Shown here piece by piece: positions 8,564 to 17,390 of a stretch of DNA of 64,000 nt (position 1 is the first letter of the stretch; every line of letters begins with the position of its first letter). The notes under the pieces are model-generated. The model worked only from the letters and a program-made list of their open reading frames with translations, did no database searches and was not told the origin of the DNA. The stretch lies in NCBI GenBank assembly GCA_965203835.1, contig OZ241919.1:3534001-3598000 (forward strand). The letters are read 5' to 3'. This DNA comes from CBDCFV01 sp965203835. Its GTDB lineage: Bacteria; Chloroflexota; Dehalococcoidia; Lucifugimonadales; UBA3495. The position numbers and the translations under genes are program-made.

Positions 8564-9985
8564 ATGGCGGACGCCAGAGTGGACACCATTATCCACGGCG
8601 GGCAGGTGGTTACATCGACCCAGGCCTTTGAGAGCGCCATCGCTATTTCCGGAGAAAAGATCGTCGCGCTGGGGCCGGAGGGGCTGCTGCCCCCGGCCGA
8701 CAATTACATCGACGCCACCGGCAAGTTTGTTCTCCCCGGCCTGATTGACGCCCACGTGCACCTGGACGGCCACGACGACTACGAGCTTGGCTCGTTGGCC
8801 GCTGCCCGTGCGGGCCTGACTACTTTGATCCCCTTCGGCTCCTACGACGTGGAGAAAGAGGAGACCCTCCCGCAGGCCATCAACCGTACCAAGGAGGAGA
8901 TCGCCACGTCGGCGCTGGTGGACTTCGGGTTCCACTTCATCCTGCAGAACCGCCCCTACATCCTCAAAGACCTGCCCCAAGCCTTGGAAATGGGCGTCAA
9001 GTCTTACAAGATGTTCATGACTTACAAGAAGCGGCCCAACCGGATGTGCGACGACGACTTCATTTGCAGCGCCATGGAGCATGTCTCCGCCGGCAACGGC
9101 GTGCTGCAACTCCACTGCGAAAGCGGCAATATCATTGAATATCTGGAGAACAAGCTCCTGGGTGAAGGGCACGTCCACCCCACCCACTTTCCGGAGGCCT
9201 GTCCCGACTGGGCCGAGGAAGAGGCCATCAACCGCGCCATCCGTATGGGCGCCGCCACCAACTGTCCCACCTACGTGGTGCACCTGAGTACCCAACTGGG
9301 ACTGGAGCGCATCAAGCAGGCCCAAGCCACCGGCCAACTGGTGTGGACCGAGACTTGCCCTCAATACCTGCTGCTCTCCGATGCCGAAATGGCCAAGGTG
9401 GGACCCCTGGCCAAGATCGGGCCGCCTCTGCGCGCCGAAGACGGCCCCGATAGGGACGCCCTGTGGCGGGGGCTGGAGCAGGGCTACACCTCCATAGTCG
9501 CCAGCGACCACTCCCCTCACCCCTGGGAGTTGAAGCAAATCGGGTGGGACAACATTTTCGTAACCCCCGAGGGTGCCTCTGTGCCCTTCGGTTCTCCCGG
9601 CGTAGAGACCATAGTCTCTTTGATGTACAGCGAGGGCGTGGTGAAGCGGGGCTTGCCCATATGGTGGCTGGCCAGGATCATGTCCGAAAACCCGGCCAGG
9701 ATCTTCGGTCTCTATCCCCGCAAGGGTGTGATACAGGTTGGATCCGACGCCGACATCCTGATAATAGACCCCCAAGGCGATCGCATCATCACCGCCAAAG
9801 ACCACCAGAGCAATGCCGGATATAGCCTGTTCGAAGGCTGGGAGGTGAAAGGCAGGCCGTGGATGACCCTGTTGCGGGGCAAGGTATTGCTGAACCCCGA
9901 CGGAGAACTGGACCAGAAGCCCGGTTATGGCCAGTTCCTTTCCTCCACCAGTCCCAGGTCCCCCATGGGCGGACCAGTGCGGTAG
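8564..9985 (+). CDS. Hydantoinase/dihydroorotase-type cyclic amidohydrolase
   Basis: A 473-residue binuclear metal amidohydrolase of the D-hydantoinase/dihydropyrimidinase/allantoinase/dihydroorotase group, which opens cyclic amides. The metal site is visible in order: HVHLDG (HxH), the carbamylated-lysine candidate in VKSYKMFMTY, LHCESGNI, YVVHLST and the catalytic Asp in ASDHSPH. The flanking beta-sandwich domain starts DTIIHGGQVV and resumes at VGSDADILIIDP. GGAGG precedes the ATG. It is clearly distinct from the second amidohydrolase at 46195-47634. The substrate (hydantoin, dihydropyrimidine or other imide) cannot be assigned. Confidence 0.9.
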   Translation: MADARVDTIIHGGQVVTSTQAFESAIAISGEKIVALGPEGLLPPADNYIDATGKFVLPGLIDAHVHLDGHDDYELGSLAAARAGLTTLIPFGSYDVEKEETLPQAINRTKEEIATSALVDFGFHFILQNRPYILKDLPQALEMGVKSYKMFMTYKKRPNRMCDDDFICSAMEHVSAGNGVLQLHCESGNIIEYLENKLLGEGHVHPTHFPEACPDWAEEEAINRAIRMGAATNCPTYVVHLSTQLGLERIKQAQATGQLVWTETCPQYLLLSDAEMAKVGPLAKIGPPLRAEDGPDRDALWRGLEQGYTSIVASDHSPHPWELKQIGWDNIFVTPEGASVPFGSPGVETIVSLMYSEGVVKRGLPIWWLARIMSENPARIFGLYPRKGVIQVGSDADILIIDPQGDRIITAKDHQSNAGYSLFEGWEVKGRPWMTLLRGKVLLNPDGELDQKPGYGQFLSSTSPRSPMGGPVR

Positions 9986-10054
9986 CGGTCAAACCCTGTC
10001 AAGGCATCCAACACTGGAGAAGAACGCTGGGACCGCCGCTTGTAAGAGGAACGA

Positions 10055-10378
10055 ATGACCACCGACGCTGAAACCGGTAATCAAATTGACGCTGCTGAGG
10101 TATGGCGCGCAATAGGGAGGCTCGAAGGCGCTACCGCCGCTCTCTTGGAAGGCCAGCGGGAAATCAAGGCAGGTCTGGAAGAAACGAACCGCCGCTTGGA
10201 TGAAGGGTTGCAGGAAGCGAACCGGCGCCTGGACGAGGGGTTGCAGGAAACGAACCGGCGCTCGGATGAAGGGTTGCGAGAAACTAACAGGCGCATTGAC
10301 CGGTTGCTCTATGCCAACATTGCTATTGGCGGCGCATTATTCGTCGCTATCTTTGTCAGCCGCTTCATCGGCGGCTGA
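10055..10378 (+). CDS. Small coiled-coil protein with C-terminal membrane anchor
   Basis: A 107-residue protein built from an N-terminal helix (VWRAIGRLEGATAALLEGQ), four tandem 11-residue repeats of LQETNRRLDEG type, and one C-terminal hydrophobic helix (LLYANIAIGGALFVAIFVSRF) ending in GG. The 11-residue period suggests a hendecad coiled coil. With a tail-like anchor the coil would sit in the cytoplasm and could form an oligomeric rod on the membrane. No known enzyme domain. An ATG with AAGAGG a few bases upstream supports expression. Function unknown. Confidence 0.65.
   Translation: MTTDAETGNQIDAAEVWRAIGRLEGATAALLEGQREIKAGLEETNRRLDEGLQEANRRLDEGLQETNRRSDEGLRETNRRIDRLLYANIAIGGALFVAIFVSRFIGG
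10175..10303 (+). repeat. 33-bp coding tandem repeat (hendecad)
   Basis: Nearly four in-frame 33-base units (from 10175, 10208, 10241 and 10274) encode L(E/Q/R)E(T/A)NRR(L/S/I)D repeats in the small coiled-coil protein. Confidence 0.9.
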
Positions 10379-10424
10379 CGGACCACAGTACGACCAGGTC
10401 CCGTAGGGACGTTTCCGAAACGTC

Positions 10425-11453
10425 CTACCTGAAGTTGGGGATGACCTTCTCGGTCAACAACCGCACCGAGTTCATCACCCGGTCGTCGGGCACTTGGCCG
10501 CCGTAGTTCATCTCCAGCACCACCCCGGAAATATCCAACTCGTCCAAGTACGCTTGAAGCCTCTCGGTCACTTCCTCCGGAGTGCCGTACATGACGCGCT
10601 GCCGCAGCACTTCCTCGTAGGGAGTCTGGGCCATTTGTCTCAGCCGTTCCGCCCCTTCTTCGCTGGCCGCTGTCTTGATTAACTCCGTCGCAGCGTAGGT
10701 TATGGCGTGCATGGTGCTGGACTGGGGTTCGGAGCGGGCCGCCTCGGTGGTTTCCGCCAAGTAGGCGGGTATCCGCAGCACCACTTCCCCCGGCCCCTCA
10801 TGGCCAGCCTCCTGTCGGCACGCCCGGTAGTCGGCCAACCGTTCCTGCAACTGGGGTATCGGCGTGTTGGCGCTGATGAAGATGGGATGCCCCAGCCTGC
10901 CGATTTGCGTGTAGGTGTCGGCTGATGCCGCGGCGACGCGGGTTGGCGGATGGGGTTGCTGCAACGGTTGGGGCACCACCTGCACGTCCTGGTAGGAGTA
11001 GAACTCGCCGTCGTAGGAGAATGGCCCGCCCTGCCAAGCCCGCATTATCACTTCCAATGACTCCAGGAAGCGGCTGCGGCTCTCGGAGTAAAGCACGTTG
11101 TACCCCTCGTAGTACTTGGTCAGCCCGCTCCGACCGATGCCGAACTCGAACCGGCCCTTGCTGATATGGTCCACTGTGGCGGCCTCCTCGGCGACCCGCA
11201 GAGGGTTGGTCAATGGGAGCACCTGCACCGCCAGCCCGATTCGTATTTTGCTGGTTCGGGCGGCGATGGCGCTGGCGATGACCAGCGGCGAGGCCAGTAC
11301 CGACCGCTCCGGGCTGAAGTGGTGCTCCGCCAGCCACACCGAGTCCACGCCCATCTGCTCGGCCCGGTCAATCTGGCTGAAGGACTCTTCGAAAGCCTCC
11401 GCTTGGGTCATGCCTTGGCGAACGTGGAAGTCGGTAAACATGCCGAAATCCAT
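10425..11453 (-). CDS. LLM-class (luciferase-like) flavin-dependent oxidoreductase
   Basis: A 342-residue TIM-barrel oxidoreductase of the bacterial-luciferase superfamily, which uses FMN or F420. It begins MDFGMFTDFHVRQGM and shows SVWLAEHHFSPE, the segment IRIGLAVQVLPLTNPLRVAEEAATVDHISKGRFEFGIGRSG and the C-terminal YGTPEEVTERLQAYL, which are family hallmarks. The ATG at 11453 follows GGAGAGGA; the frame runs on to 11531 without support. Related genes are strongly expanded in SAR202 Chloroflexota. Probable role: monooxygenation or reduction of an organic compound. Cofactor and substrate are not determined. Confidence 0.9.
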   Translation of the reverse strand: MDFGMFTDFHVRQGMTQAEAFEESFSQIDRAEQMGVDSVWLAEHHFSPERSVLASPLVIASAIAARTSKIRIGLAVQVLPLTNPLRVAEEAATVDHISKGRFEFGIGRSGLTKYYEGYNVLYSESRSRFLESLEVIMRAWQGGPFSYDGEFYSYQDVQVVPQPLQQPHPPTRVAAASADTYTQIGRLGHPIFISANTPIPQLQERLADYRACRQEAGHEGPGEVVLRIPAYLAETTEAARSEPQSSTMHAITYAATELIKTAASEEGAERLRQMAQTPYEEVLRQRVMYGTPEEVTERLQAYLDELDISGVVLEMNYGGQVPDDRVMNSVRLLTEKVIPNFR

Positions 11454-11648
11454 ATTCCTCTCCTTTTTCCGGTAAGACTTGGTCGTCTTCTGGTTGCTAC
11501 CGAGTCTAGGCGCACCCTCTGACCGCGTCAATCCTGACAGCGTTTATGAGGAATACAGCCACAGGCAGCCGTCAGTCATTCTCCCCTGTCCGTCATTATT
11601 GTGAAAATAGGCATTTTCATGCTTTATGCATGGCCCAATAGGTCCATC

Positions 11649-11677
11649 CGTCATTCCCGCGCAGACGGGAATCCAGG
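11649..11677 (+). repeat. REP-like palindrome, copy 3
   Basis: A CGTCATTCCCGCGCAGACGG variant followed by GAATCCAGG, in the gap between two leftward genes. Confidence 0.85.
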
Positions 11678-11703
11678 GACACTGGAGACAATGCCATAGC
11701 AGG

Positions 11704-12063
11704 CTAAATCGGCCGCGCCCGGTAAATCCGGGGCAGCAACCGTTCGCCTACTGGGTCCACCATCAAGCCAAATATCTCCAGTGTGGTTGCGCCCAACAGG
11801 TATACGTCTTCGTCTCCGAAGATAACGGGACAAGGCCACTCCTCGTTATCAATAGCTATACGCGCAACCCCGTAGCCGTACTCTTTCTCACTCCCGTCTG
11901 CGAGGACATAACGGTCCTGCCTCCGAGGTTGGACATTGAGGTAGGCTAATAAAGAAGCCGGGAGGATGGAGTGGGCCGCGCCGGTGTCGACCATTGCCGA
12001 AACCTCGGTCAAGTCGCCGCCGTCAATGTGGCCTACACCCATGGTAACGTTGAAACTTCCCAT
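11704..12063 (-). CDS. Retropepsin-like aspartic protease domain protein
   Basis: A 119-residue single-domain protein with the aspartyl-protease signature MVDTGAAHSILP (residues about 24-35, catalytic Asp in DTGA). It then has the flap region VLADGSEKEYGYGVARI and the second-half LGATTLEIFGLMVD (the LG-(A/M) segment of clan AA). One catalytic Asp per chain means it would have to dimerise, as retroviral-type proteases do. No signal peptide or membrane segment. A TATAAT hexamer lies about 30 bases upstream on the minus strand (12093-12098). Bacterial relatives are common in Chloroflexota and Cyanobacteria; their substrates are unknown. Confidence 0.82.
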   Translation of the reverse strand: MGSFNVTMGVGHIDGGDLTEVSAMVDTGAAHSILPASLLAYLNVQPRRQDRYVLADGSEKEYGYGVARIAIDNEEWPCPVIFGDEDVYLLGATTLEIFGLMVDPVGERLLPRIYRARPI

Positions 12064-12142
12064 GCTTTTGCTCTTTCAGTAGGTGTCGTTTAATTATATC
12101 TACTACCCTCAGGCCCACACCACCTCTATGTGACCGCCGCCG

Positions 12143-13687
12143 CTACTCCCGGCTGACGCCGATCTCGATAAAGCTGGTCTTCAACGGCACGTCGCCGCCG
12201 AAAACCAGGTTTGGTATTACTTTCCCTCCGGGCGGATGCACTGTCCCCATCACAATGGAAACCTCCAGTAAATCGTTGGCGTCTACCACCAAGGGAGCGG
12301 GCAGCCCCGCCGTTGCCTCATAGCCTCCGGTCACTAATTTATGGCTGTCGAACGCCTCTCCGCAGGAACTCCCGGCCTCCTCGCCGTTGATTCTGAAAGC
12401 GGCGCACCGGTAGTATTCCACGTCGTCCATCGGGCCGTTCAGTTGCATCACCAGCCGCGCCCAGTCTGTAAAGGGCCAGGAACCCGAGATTCCCGTGCCG
12501 GAGAATACAAGGGAAAATTCGCCCCACAGGAATTTGCGTAAATGCCCCCGGTCTTTCACCGGAACGTTGAATAACAAAGGTACTTGAACAATGGCCAGCC
12601 CCCCGGGGCTGTCTGGCGAGGGCGACAGGCGATGCGCTCCTTCCTCCGACTGTACCAAGTACAGTGTGACTTTCCCAGGCGTGGGTACCGGCGACCAAGC
12701 GGGAGCGTAGCCTCCCTTGGTTGTCACCCGCCGCAAGTCCGTGCCGTCGGGCCTTATGACGTACACTTCCCGTTCTCCGCTGCGGTCCGATTCGAAGGCT
12801 ATCATCGAACCGTCCCTCGACCACGACGGCCACCTGTCTTCCGCTGGATTGTCTGTCACCCGCGTTTGACCGGAGCCGTCGGCGTTCATCACGTATATCT
12901 CGGCGTTGCCGTCCCGAAAAGAATGGAACACTACCTTCGTTCCATCGGGCGACCACGCCGGCCCTGCGTCGTCGGCTTGGTCCGTGGTCAGCACGGTCTC
13001 GTTGCTCCCGTCGGAGTCCATGACCGCTACGTCCAAGCCGTCCTGGTGGGACGTGAAAGCGATTTTTGTCCCATCGGGCGACCAAGCGGGCGTGGCGTTT
13101 TCCCCGTCGCCGTCATCGTCAAGGCTCCTTTTGTCCAGACCGCTGGAGTGCATCAGGAAAAGCCTCGAGCCTCCGTCACCTTCCGACTTAAAGGCGATTG
13201 TCTCGCCGTCCGGCGACCAAGCCGGGTCGCTGTCCTGGCCCGGGTCGCGGGACAAATTGATCGCGTCGGTGCTGTCTGCGTCAATCACGAAGACCTCATG
13301 ATTGCCTTGGCGGTCAGACGTAAACACCAACCGCTTGCCGTCCGGCGACCAAGCCGGGCCCCAGTCGCTGGCCTCGTTGTTTGTAAGCCGGCTCAGTCTG
13401 TCGCCGTTTGCGTCCGCCGCGTAAATTTCCGAGTTGCCGTCGCGGTCGGACGTGAAGGCAATCAGCCCCAGGGCCGTCACGTCCGAAGTCGCCTGTGGGT
13501 CGATAGGAGGGGGCGTCTCTGTTGGAGCAACGGTGGGAGTCGCGGTTGCGGGCGGAAGTGTTGGCGGAGCCGCGCCTTGTCCGCACCCGATGAGGGCTAC
13601 CATAGTTAACGTAAGAAGTGCAGAGGCGACTGGGAATAGGCGTAACACGTGCCTGCCATACAGCCACCCGATGTTTCCGATTGCCAT
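12143..13687 (-). CDS. TolB-like beta-propeller lipoprotein (PD40 repeats)
   Basis: A 514-residue exported protein. The N-terminus has a hydrophobic signal with a lipobox (VALIGC), followed by a Pro/Thr-rich linker. Residues from about 70 to 335 hold at least six PD40/TolB blades, each containing AWSPDG or SWSRDG with LVFTSDRQGNHEVFVID-like strands. The last about 170 residues form a separate domain of unknown type. The ATG at 13687 is used, although a TTG at 13708 precedes it in frame; GGAGG lies between. It is probably anchored outside the cytoplasmic membrane. Propellers of this type bind proteins or glycans; the partner is unknown. Confidence 0.82.
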   Translation of the reverse strand: MAIGNIGWLYGRHVLRLFPVASALLTLTMVALIGCGQGAAPPTLPPATATPTVAPTETPPPIDPQATSDVTALGLIAFTSDRDGNSEIYAADANGDRLSRLTNNEASDWGPAWSPDGKRLVFTSDRQGNHEVFVIDADSTDAINLSRDPGQDSDPAWSPDGETIAFKSEGDGGSRLFLMHSSGLDKRSLDDDGDGENATPAWSPDGTKIAFTSHQDGLDVAVMDSDGSNETVLTTDQADDAGPAWSPDGTKVVFHSFRDGNAEIYVMNADGSGQTRVTDNPAEDRWPSWSRDGSMIAFESDRSGEREVYVIRPDGTDLRRVTTKGGYAPAWSPVPTPGKVTLYLVQSEEGAHRLSPSPDSPGGLAIVQVPLLFNVPVKDRGHLRKFLWGEFSLVFSGTGISGSWPFTDWARLVMQLNGPMDDVEYYRCAAFRINGEEAGSSCGEAFDSHKLVTGGYEATAGLPAPLVVDANDLLEVSIVMGTVHPPGGKVIPNLVFGGDVPLKTSFIEIGVSRE

Positions 13688-13763
13688 GTATTTATTCAAG
13701 GCCTCCAACTTTAGCCTGTGGTTTGGCAGGGAATGGGTTGACCCGACCCGGAAACCGCCGAGG

Positions 13764-14690
13764 TTACCGCGGGTAATGGCGGCGCAACTCCGAAGTGTAG
13801 CTGCGTCCTATCAGATGCCCGTTCTCGTTCATCCATGCGCGAAACGACGTCTTGCCCAGCGGCGGAGACGAGGACACCAGCAACCCTGCCATCAACCCTT
13901 GGACCTCTTCTTTGGTCAGCACCACGTCGCCGATCACTCGGCCCACCACGCGGGACAGCAATAAGGCCAGCATTGGGGGAGCGTGAATTATCCCGGCCCG
14001 GCTCCCGGTTGCGCGGGCGATCAACCTCACCAGTTCGTCGAACGTGTAAAGCTCCGGTCCGGCGGCATCCAGGATTCGGTCTTCCCTGCTCTGGCCCGCC
14101 TCTACAGCCAACTCGGCCAAGTCTTCCACGAAGATTGGTTGCATCCGGTAGTCGCCCTTGCCGGGTACAACGAAGAGAGGGAATTTCCGCACCAGCCAGC
14201 CGATGTTGTTTATCAGAATGTCTTCCACGCCGAACACCACCGTCGGCCTCAGAATGGCGTAGGACAGTCCCGAAGCCAAGATCGCTTCTTCCACCAACCC
14301 CTTGCCGCGAAAGTAGGGCAACGGAGAATCCGACGACGGGTTGCTGATGCTTACGTGAACAAGCCGTTTGACCCCCGCCTTTTGCGCTGCGCGAACGAGG
14401 GTCTTGATACTCTCTACCGCCGAGTCAAAGGTCACATCGCCCCGGTCGAACCGCACCCAGTAGGTGTTGTACACCGTCGAAACGCCCGAAAGTTGCTTGG
14501 TCAGCTCCGCCGGATTGTCAAAGTTGAAAGGCTCCGCTTTGACCTTTCCCCCAAAAGGGTCGGTCCGGTCCGGGTGGCCCGTAAGGGTCTTTACCTCACC
14601 CCCCATATCCAGGAGACGCCGCGTAATGTACTTCCCCGTATACCCGAAGGCCCCCGTTACTACGTCCATTGGACCAAACCCCGCTGGCAT
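13764..14690 (-). CDS. NAD(P)-binding protein of NmrA/NDUFA9-like SDR group
   Basis: A 308-residue atypical short-chain dehydrogenase. The nucleotide fold VVTGAFGYTGKYITRRLL (GxxGxxG) opens the domain, followed by HVSISNPSSDSPLPYFRGKGLVEEAI, ILRPTVVFG and QPIFVEDLAELAVEAG, which match the complex-I NDUFA9/NmrA-type subgroup. The usual YxxxK dyad is replaced by YFRGK, as in many members. There is a hydrophobic stretch near the C-terminus (MLALLLSRVVG). The domain could equally start at the ATG at 14669, seven codons inside; neither start has a strong ribosome site. Possible roles are redox sensing or quinone/lipid metabolism. Confidence 0.8.
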   Translation of the reverse strand: MPAGFGPMDVVTGAFGYTGKYITRRLLDMGGEVKTLTGHPDRTDPFGGKVKAEPFNFDNPAELTKQLSGVSTVYNTYWVRFDRGDVTFDSAVESIKTLVRAAQKAGVKRLVHVSISNPSSDSPLPYFRGKGLVEEAILASGLSYAILRPTVVFGVEDILINNIGWLVRKFPLFVVPGKGDYRMQPIFVEDLAELAVEAGQSREDRILDAAGPELYTFDELVRLIARATGSRAGIIHAPPMLALLLSRVVGRVIGDVVLTKEEVQGLMAGLLVSSSPPLGKTSFRAWMNENGHLIGRSYTSELRRHYPR

Positions 14691-15709
14691 CTTGAAAAGC
14701 CATATTCCATGTTACACCAGCTTACTCGGGCGGACGAAGACAAAATGCAACGGAGCAGGACCTTTTCATTCTCCGTCAGGACAGGTTCCCTCCGTTCGTC
14801 CTGAGCTTGTCGAAAGCCCCGTTGACGCTCCGGCAGTGCCGGACCAGTTTCCAACCGCCGCCGGGCAGAATCCTGCTAATCCTTCAATCCTGAAAATCCT
14901 GATTCAGACGAAAAATCACCCCGTCTACTGATAGTTTCTCGTTGACACGTAGGACTGCCGCCCCGTAGCGTACAACACACAGCAAGCGGGCCCGCTCCAA
15001 ACTACCCAAGGAGGCAACAAACTGCATATTCTCCTCTCCTTGCTGAGGAGAGGACACACGCAGGGGCAACCCTCGTAGTTGCCCGGTTCCAGGGAAAAGG
15101 CACAAGAGCAACAGGTGGCGTACCAAAACCCGCCCGGCGGGCCTTTCGCGCCCGCCGTGGCGATGACTATCAGGTAACCATCATCCGGTCTCGCACCGGA
15201 ATGATGAAGATGCCCTGCGCCGACCGGAGCGCGGGCGTCCCGCCCGCCCTTGGTAGGGGCGCCCCGCGCCGGAACAGCCGGGGCATAAAAGGCTATTGCC
15301 CATAAGCAGCGCCCGCCAGGTCCTCGCATGACCATTGGCCGCTGCCCTCGTTATCAACCCGCCTGCTTCAGGGCAGGCGAAGAGTTTCTCGTCAGAGAAA
15401 TTGTTTCCTTGCGCCAACGCGCCTCCGAGACCAAGGGAGGCAACCTTACTGACACCTGCTGGGGACCGGCGGAGGATCGCTACGCCGTCTGGCGTCCATG
15501 CCGTCGGCGTCGACCGGTTCCAAGGCTTTCAAAGCCTGAACAGGCGTACCGTCAGAAGGGCGAAGGCGCAAGATGAGGAGTCTTCGAGGCCATCGAAGCG
15601 GTCATGGCCTCGGCGTTAGTCCACCTGTTGCTCGCTGCCCATCCCGACGGTCCCGCCAACCCCCGATACGAACTGAGTAAAAGACCTTGATAGCATCGCC
15701 CAAGCCGCA
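14691..15709. other. Gene-poor 1-kb region with repeats
   Basis: No convincing intact gene is present. The region contains a CCGTTCGTCCTGAGCTTGTC repeat near 14794 of a type widely dispersed in bacteria, one end of the MITE-like element (14894-14909), a hairpin CCTCTCC/GGAGAGG near 15034-15053 and several GC-rich short inverted repeats around 15140-15290. A frame from 15335 continued after one frameshift through EAIEAVMASALVHLLLAAHP to about 15690 could be a decayed gene, but no family is recognised. Confidence 0.5.
14894..14909 (+). mobile_element. MITE-like element, half copy
   Basis: AAATCCTGATTCAGAC matches the right terminal repeat of the elements at 6628 and 37267. The left end is missing, so this is a remnant. 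Confidence 0.6.
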
Positions 15710-15738
15710 TTGAGCGCCGGTGGCATTCGGCGTACAAT
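15710..15738 (+). promoter_or_regulatory. Sigma70-type promoter of MFS gene
   Basis: TTGAGC (15710-15715), a 17-base spacer and TACAAT (15733-15738) end 26 bases before the ATG at 15765. Confidence 0.55.
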
Positions 15739-15764
15739 GGGGCCGCCATCAGACGGAGAAGGGA

Positions 15765-17099
15765 ATGCTCAAGGTCGATCTCAGGCCGGCGCACATGACC
15801 GTTGGGACCCGCCGTATCCACTACGGCTGGATTATCGTCGTCCTGGCCGGGTTGATGTGGATGACCAGCGGCTCCATCCGCTTCTCCGCCTCCGTTCTGG
15901 TGCCCCACCTGCACGACCCCGACGGCATGGGATGGAGCTACGCCGCCGTAGGATTTGCCTTCAGCCTTCAATGGTTCCTGTCCGGGTTCGCCGGTCCGGC
16001 GGTTGGCTGGGCCTGCGACCGCTACGGCGTCCGCCGCACCATGTTCCTGGGAGCGTTGCTCTTCATCGCCGGCATGATGCTGACCGGCACCATGACCCAA
16101 CTGTGGCAGTTTTACCTCTACTTCGGCATCATCCTGGGCATCGTAATGTCCATCTTCCAAGTGCCTCTCGTATCCGGGACGAGTGGGTGGTTCAGGACTC
16201 ACTTGGGCCTGGCGATGGGCGGCCTCCAGTTCATCCAGAGCTTTGGCATAGTGATGTTCATTCCGTTGATGGCGTTCCTTTTCGCCAACTACGGGCTTAT
16301 GGGTACCTTCTGGGTCCCGGGAATTATCGGCGGAGTGGTCCTCCTTCTATTGATACGCCCTTTTTACAACGAGCCGGCGGCCATAGGAATGCGGCCCTTT
16401 GGCGCTCCCGAAACCGAACCCATAAGACGTCCGCAAACAGATGCGACGGCGAAACAGAGGTCCTCCGTCTTCTTCCGTCAAGCGCAACGCACCGGCGCGT
16501 TCTGGAACCTGATAGGCATCCACTTCTGGGGGTGCATGGGTCACAACGTATTCATAGTTTTTCTTATCGCCATGATCGAGGACCAGGGCATATCCAAGGC
16601 GCTGGCCATCGGTGCCTTTATCACGATGCACGCCGTCAGCACTTCGGCGCGGTTCCTGGTGCCTGTGGTGGCGGACATAGTGGGGGCCAAGATCATCATG
16701 GTGGCGTGTTTCGCCCTGCACGTTTTGCCGCCGCTCCTTCTGGTATTCTCCCAGGACCCGTGGTCCTTCTACCTGTTTGCTGTTCTGTTTGGCTTGGGCT
16801 TGGGCGGCGAAGTCCCGCTGTTCCCGATCATTAACCGCCAATATTACGGCAGTGCGCCCATCGGCACCGTCTACGGATGGCAGATGTTCGGCAACGGGGT
16901 CGGCATGGGTCTCGGCCCGTTGGTGGGCGGGTTCCTGTGGGACATCACGGGGAATTTCCTCAGCATCGTGTACGCATCCATCGGGTTCAGCTTGGTGGGC
17001 CTTCTCTCGGTGCTTGTCCTGCCGCGCACGTCCCACGTATTGACGCCCCACTGGGAAGACGCCCTGCCGCCGGAAGCCCGGTCCGCCGCCCAGACCTGA
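15765..17099 (+). CDS. MFS transporter (OxlT/monocarboxylate-like)
   Basis: A 444-residue major-facilitator protein with about twelve membrane helices. The loop-2/3 signature GWACDRYGVRRTMFLGALL (the GxxxDRxGxRR motif) is clear. HYGWIIVVLAGLMWMTSGSIRFSASVL at the start is typical of the oxalate/formate and monocarboxylate branch. It is expected to move a small organic anion across the cytoplasmic membrane. The ATG at 15765 has GGAG plus AAGGGA directly upstream; the earlier GTG at 15720 overlaps the putative promoter. Substrate not predictable. Confidence 0.9.
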   Translation: MLKVDLRPAHMTVGTRRIHYGWIIVVLAGLMWMTSGSIRFSASVLVPHLHDPDGMGWSYAAVGFAFSLQWFLSGFAGPAVGWACDRYGVRRTMFLGALLFIAGMMLTGTMTQLWQFYLYFGIILGIVMSIFQVPLVSGTSGWFRTHLGLAMGGLQFIQSFGIVMFIPLMAFLFANYGLMGTFWVPGIIGGVVLLLLIRPFYNEPAAIGMRPFGAPETEPIRRPQTDATAKQRSSVFFRQAQRTGAFWNLIGIHFWGCMGHNVFIVFLIAMIEDQGISKALAIGAFITMHAVSTSARFLVPVVADIVGAKIIMVACFALHVLPPLLLVFSQDPWSFYLFAVLFGLGLGGEVPLFPIINRQYYGSAPIGTVYGWQMFGNGVGMGLGPLVGGFLWDITGNFLSIVYASIGFSLVGLLSVLVLPRTSHVLTPHWEDALPPEARSAAQT

Positions 17100-17136
17100 G
17101 CTTCACCGCTTGCGACCCGGGTTCTTTTCGTTCTCT

Positions 17137-17290
17137 CGTCATTCCCGCTCCTTCCCTCGTCATTCCCGCGCAGGCGGGAATCCATGTAGTCTTGCCACGG
17201 GGAAGTTGCCGTATGTCACGGTGACGTGGATTCCCGTTTTCACGGCAATGACGGTAAAGCTTGTCCCCGTGGAAACGGGGATAGTCCCCT
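17137..17290. repeat. Cluster of REP-like palindromes (copy 4 and inverted variant)
   Basis: A partial unit at about 17137-17148 (CGTCATTCCCGC), a full unit at 17158-17185 (GCAGG-loop variant) and an inverted variant at about 17222-17252 (GTGGATTCCCGTTTTCACGG core) are followed by a CCCCGTGGAAACGGGG hairpin. Together they fill most of the gap between the MFS and dienelactone hydrolase genes. Confidence 0.75.
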
Positions 17291-17390
17291 AACTTTATAA
17301 CCCGACACCCTGCCCGCTGCCACCGTGTTAAAATATGGCCGCTTGGCGCGCACTGGCGCCGCATTACTACGTTCAACAAGGAGGTAGTTC

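Noticed and set aside
12584..13609. 341-residue plus-strand frame opposite the TolB-like lipoprotein
   Set aside because: Reverse reading of the regular propeller repeats; no start signal or domain.
14925..15335. 136-residue minus-strand frame in the gene-poor region
   Set aside because: Composition (GRDARAPVGAG, HHSGARPDDG) is that of translated GC-rich intergenic repeats; no conserved domain or start signal.
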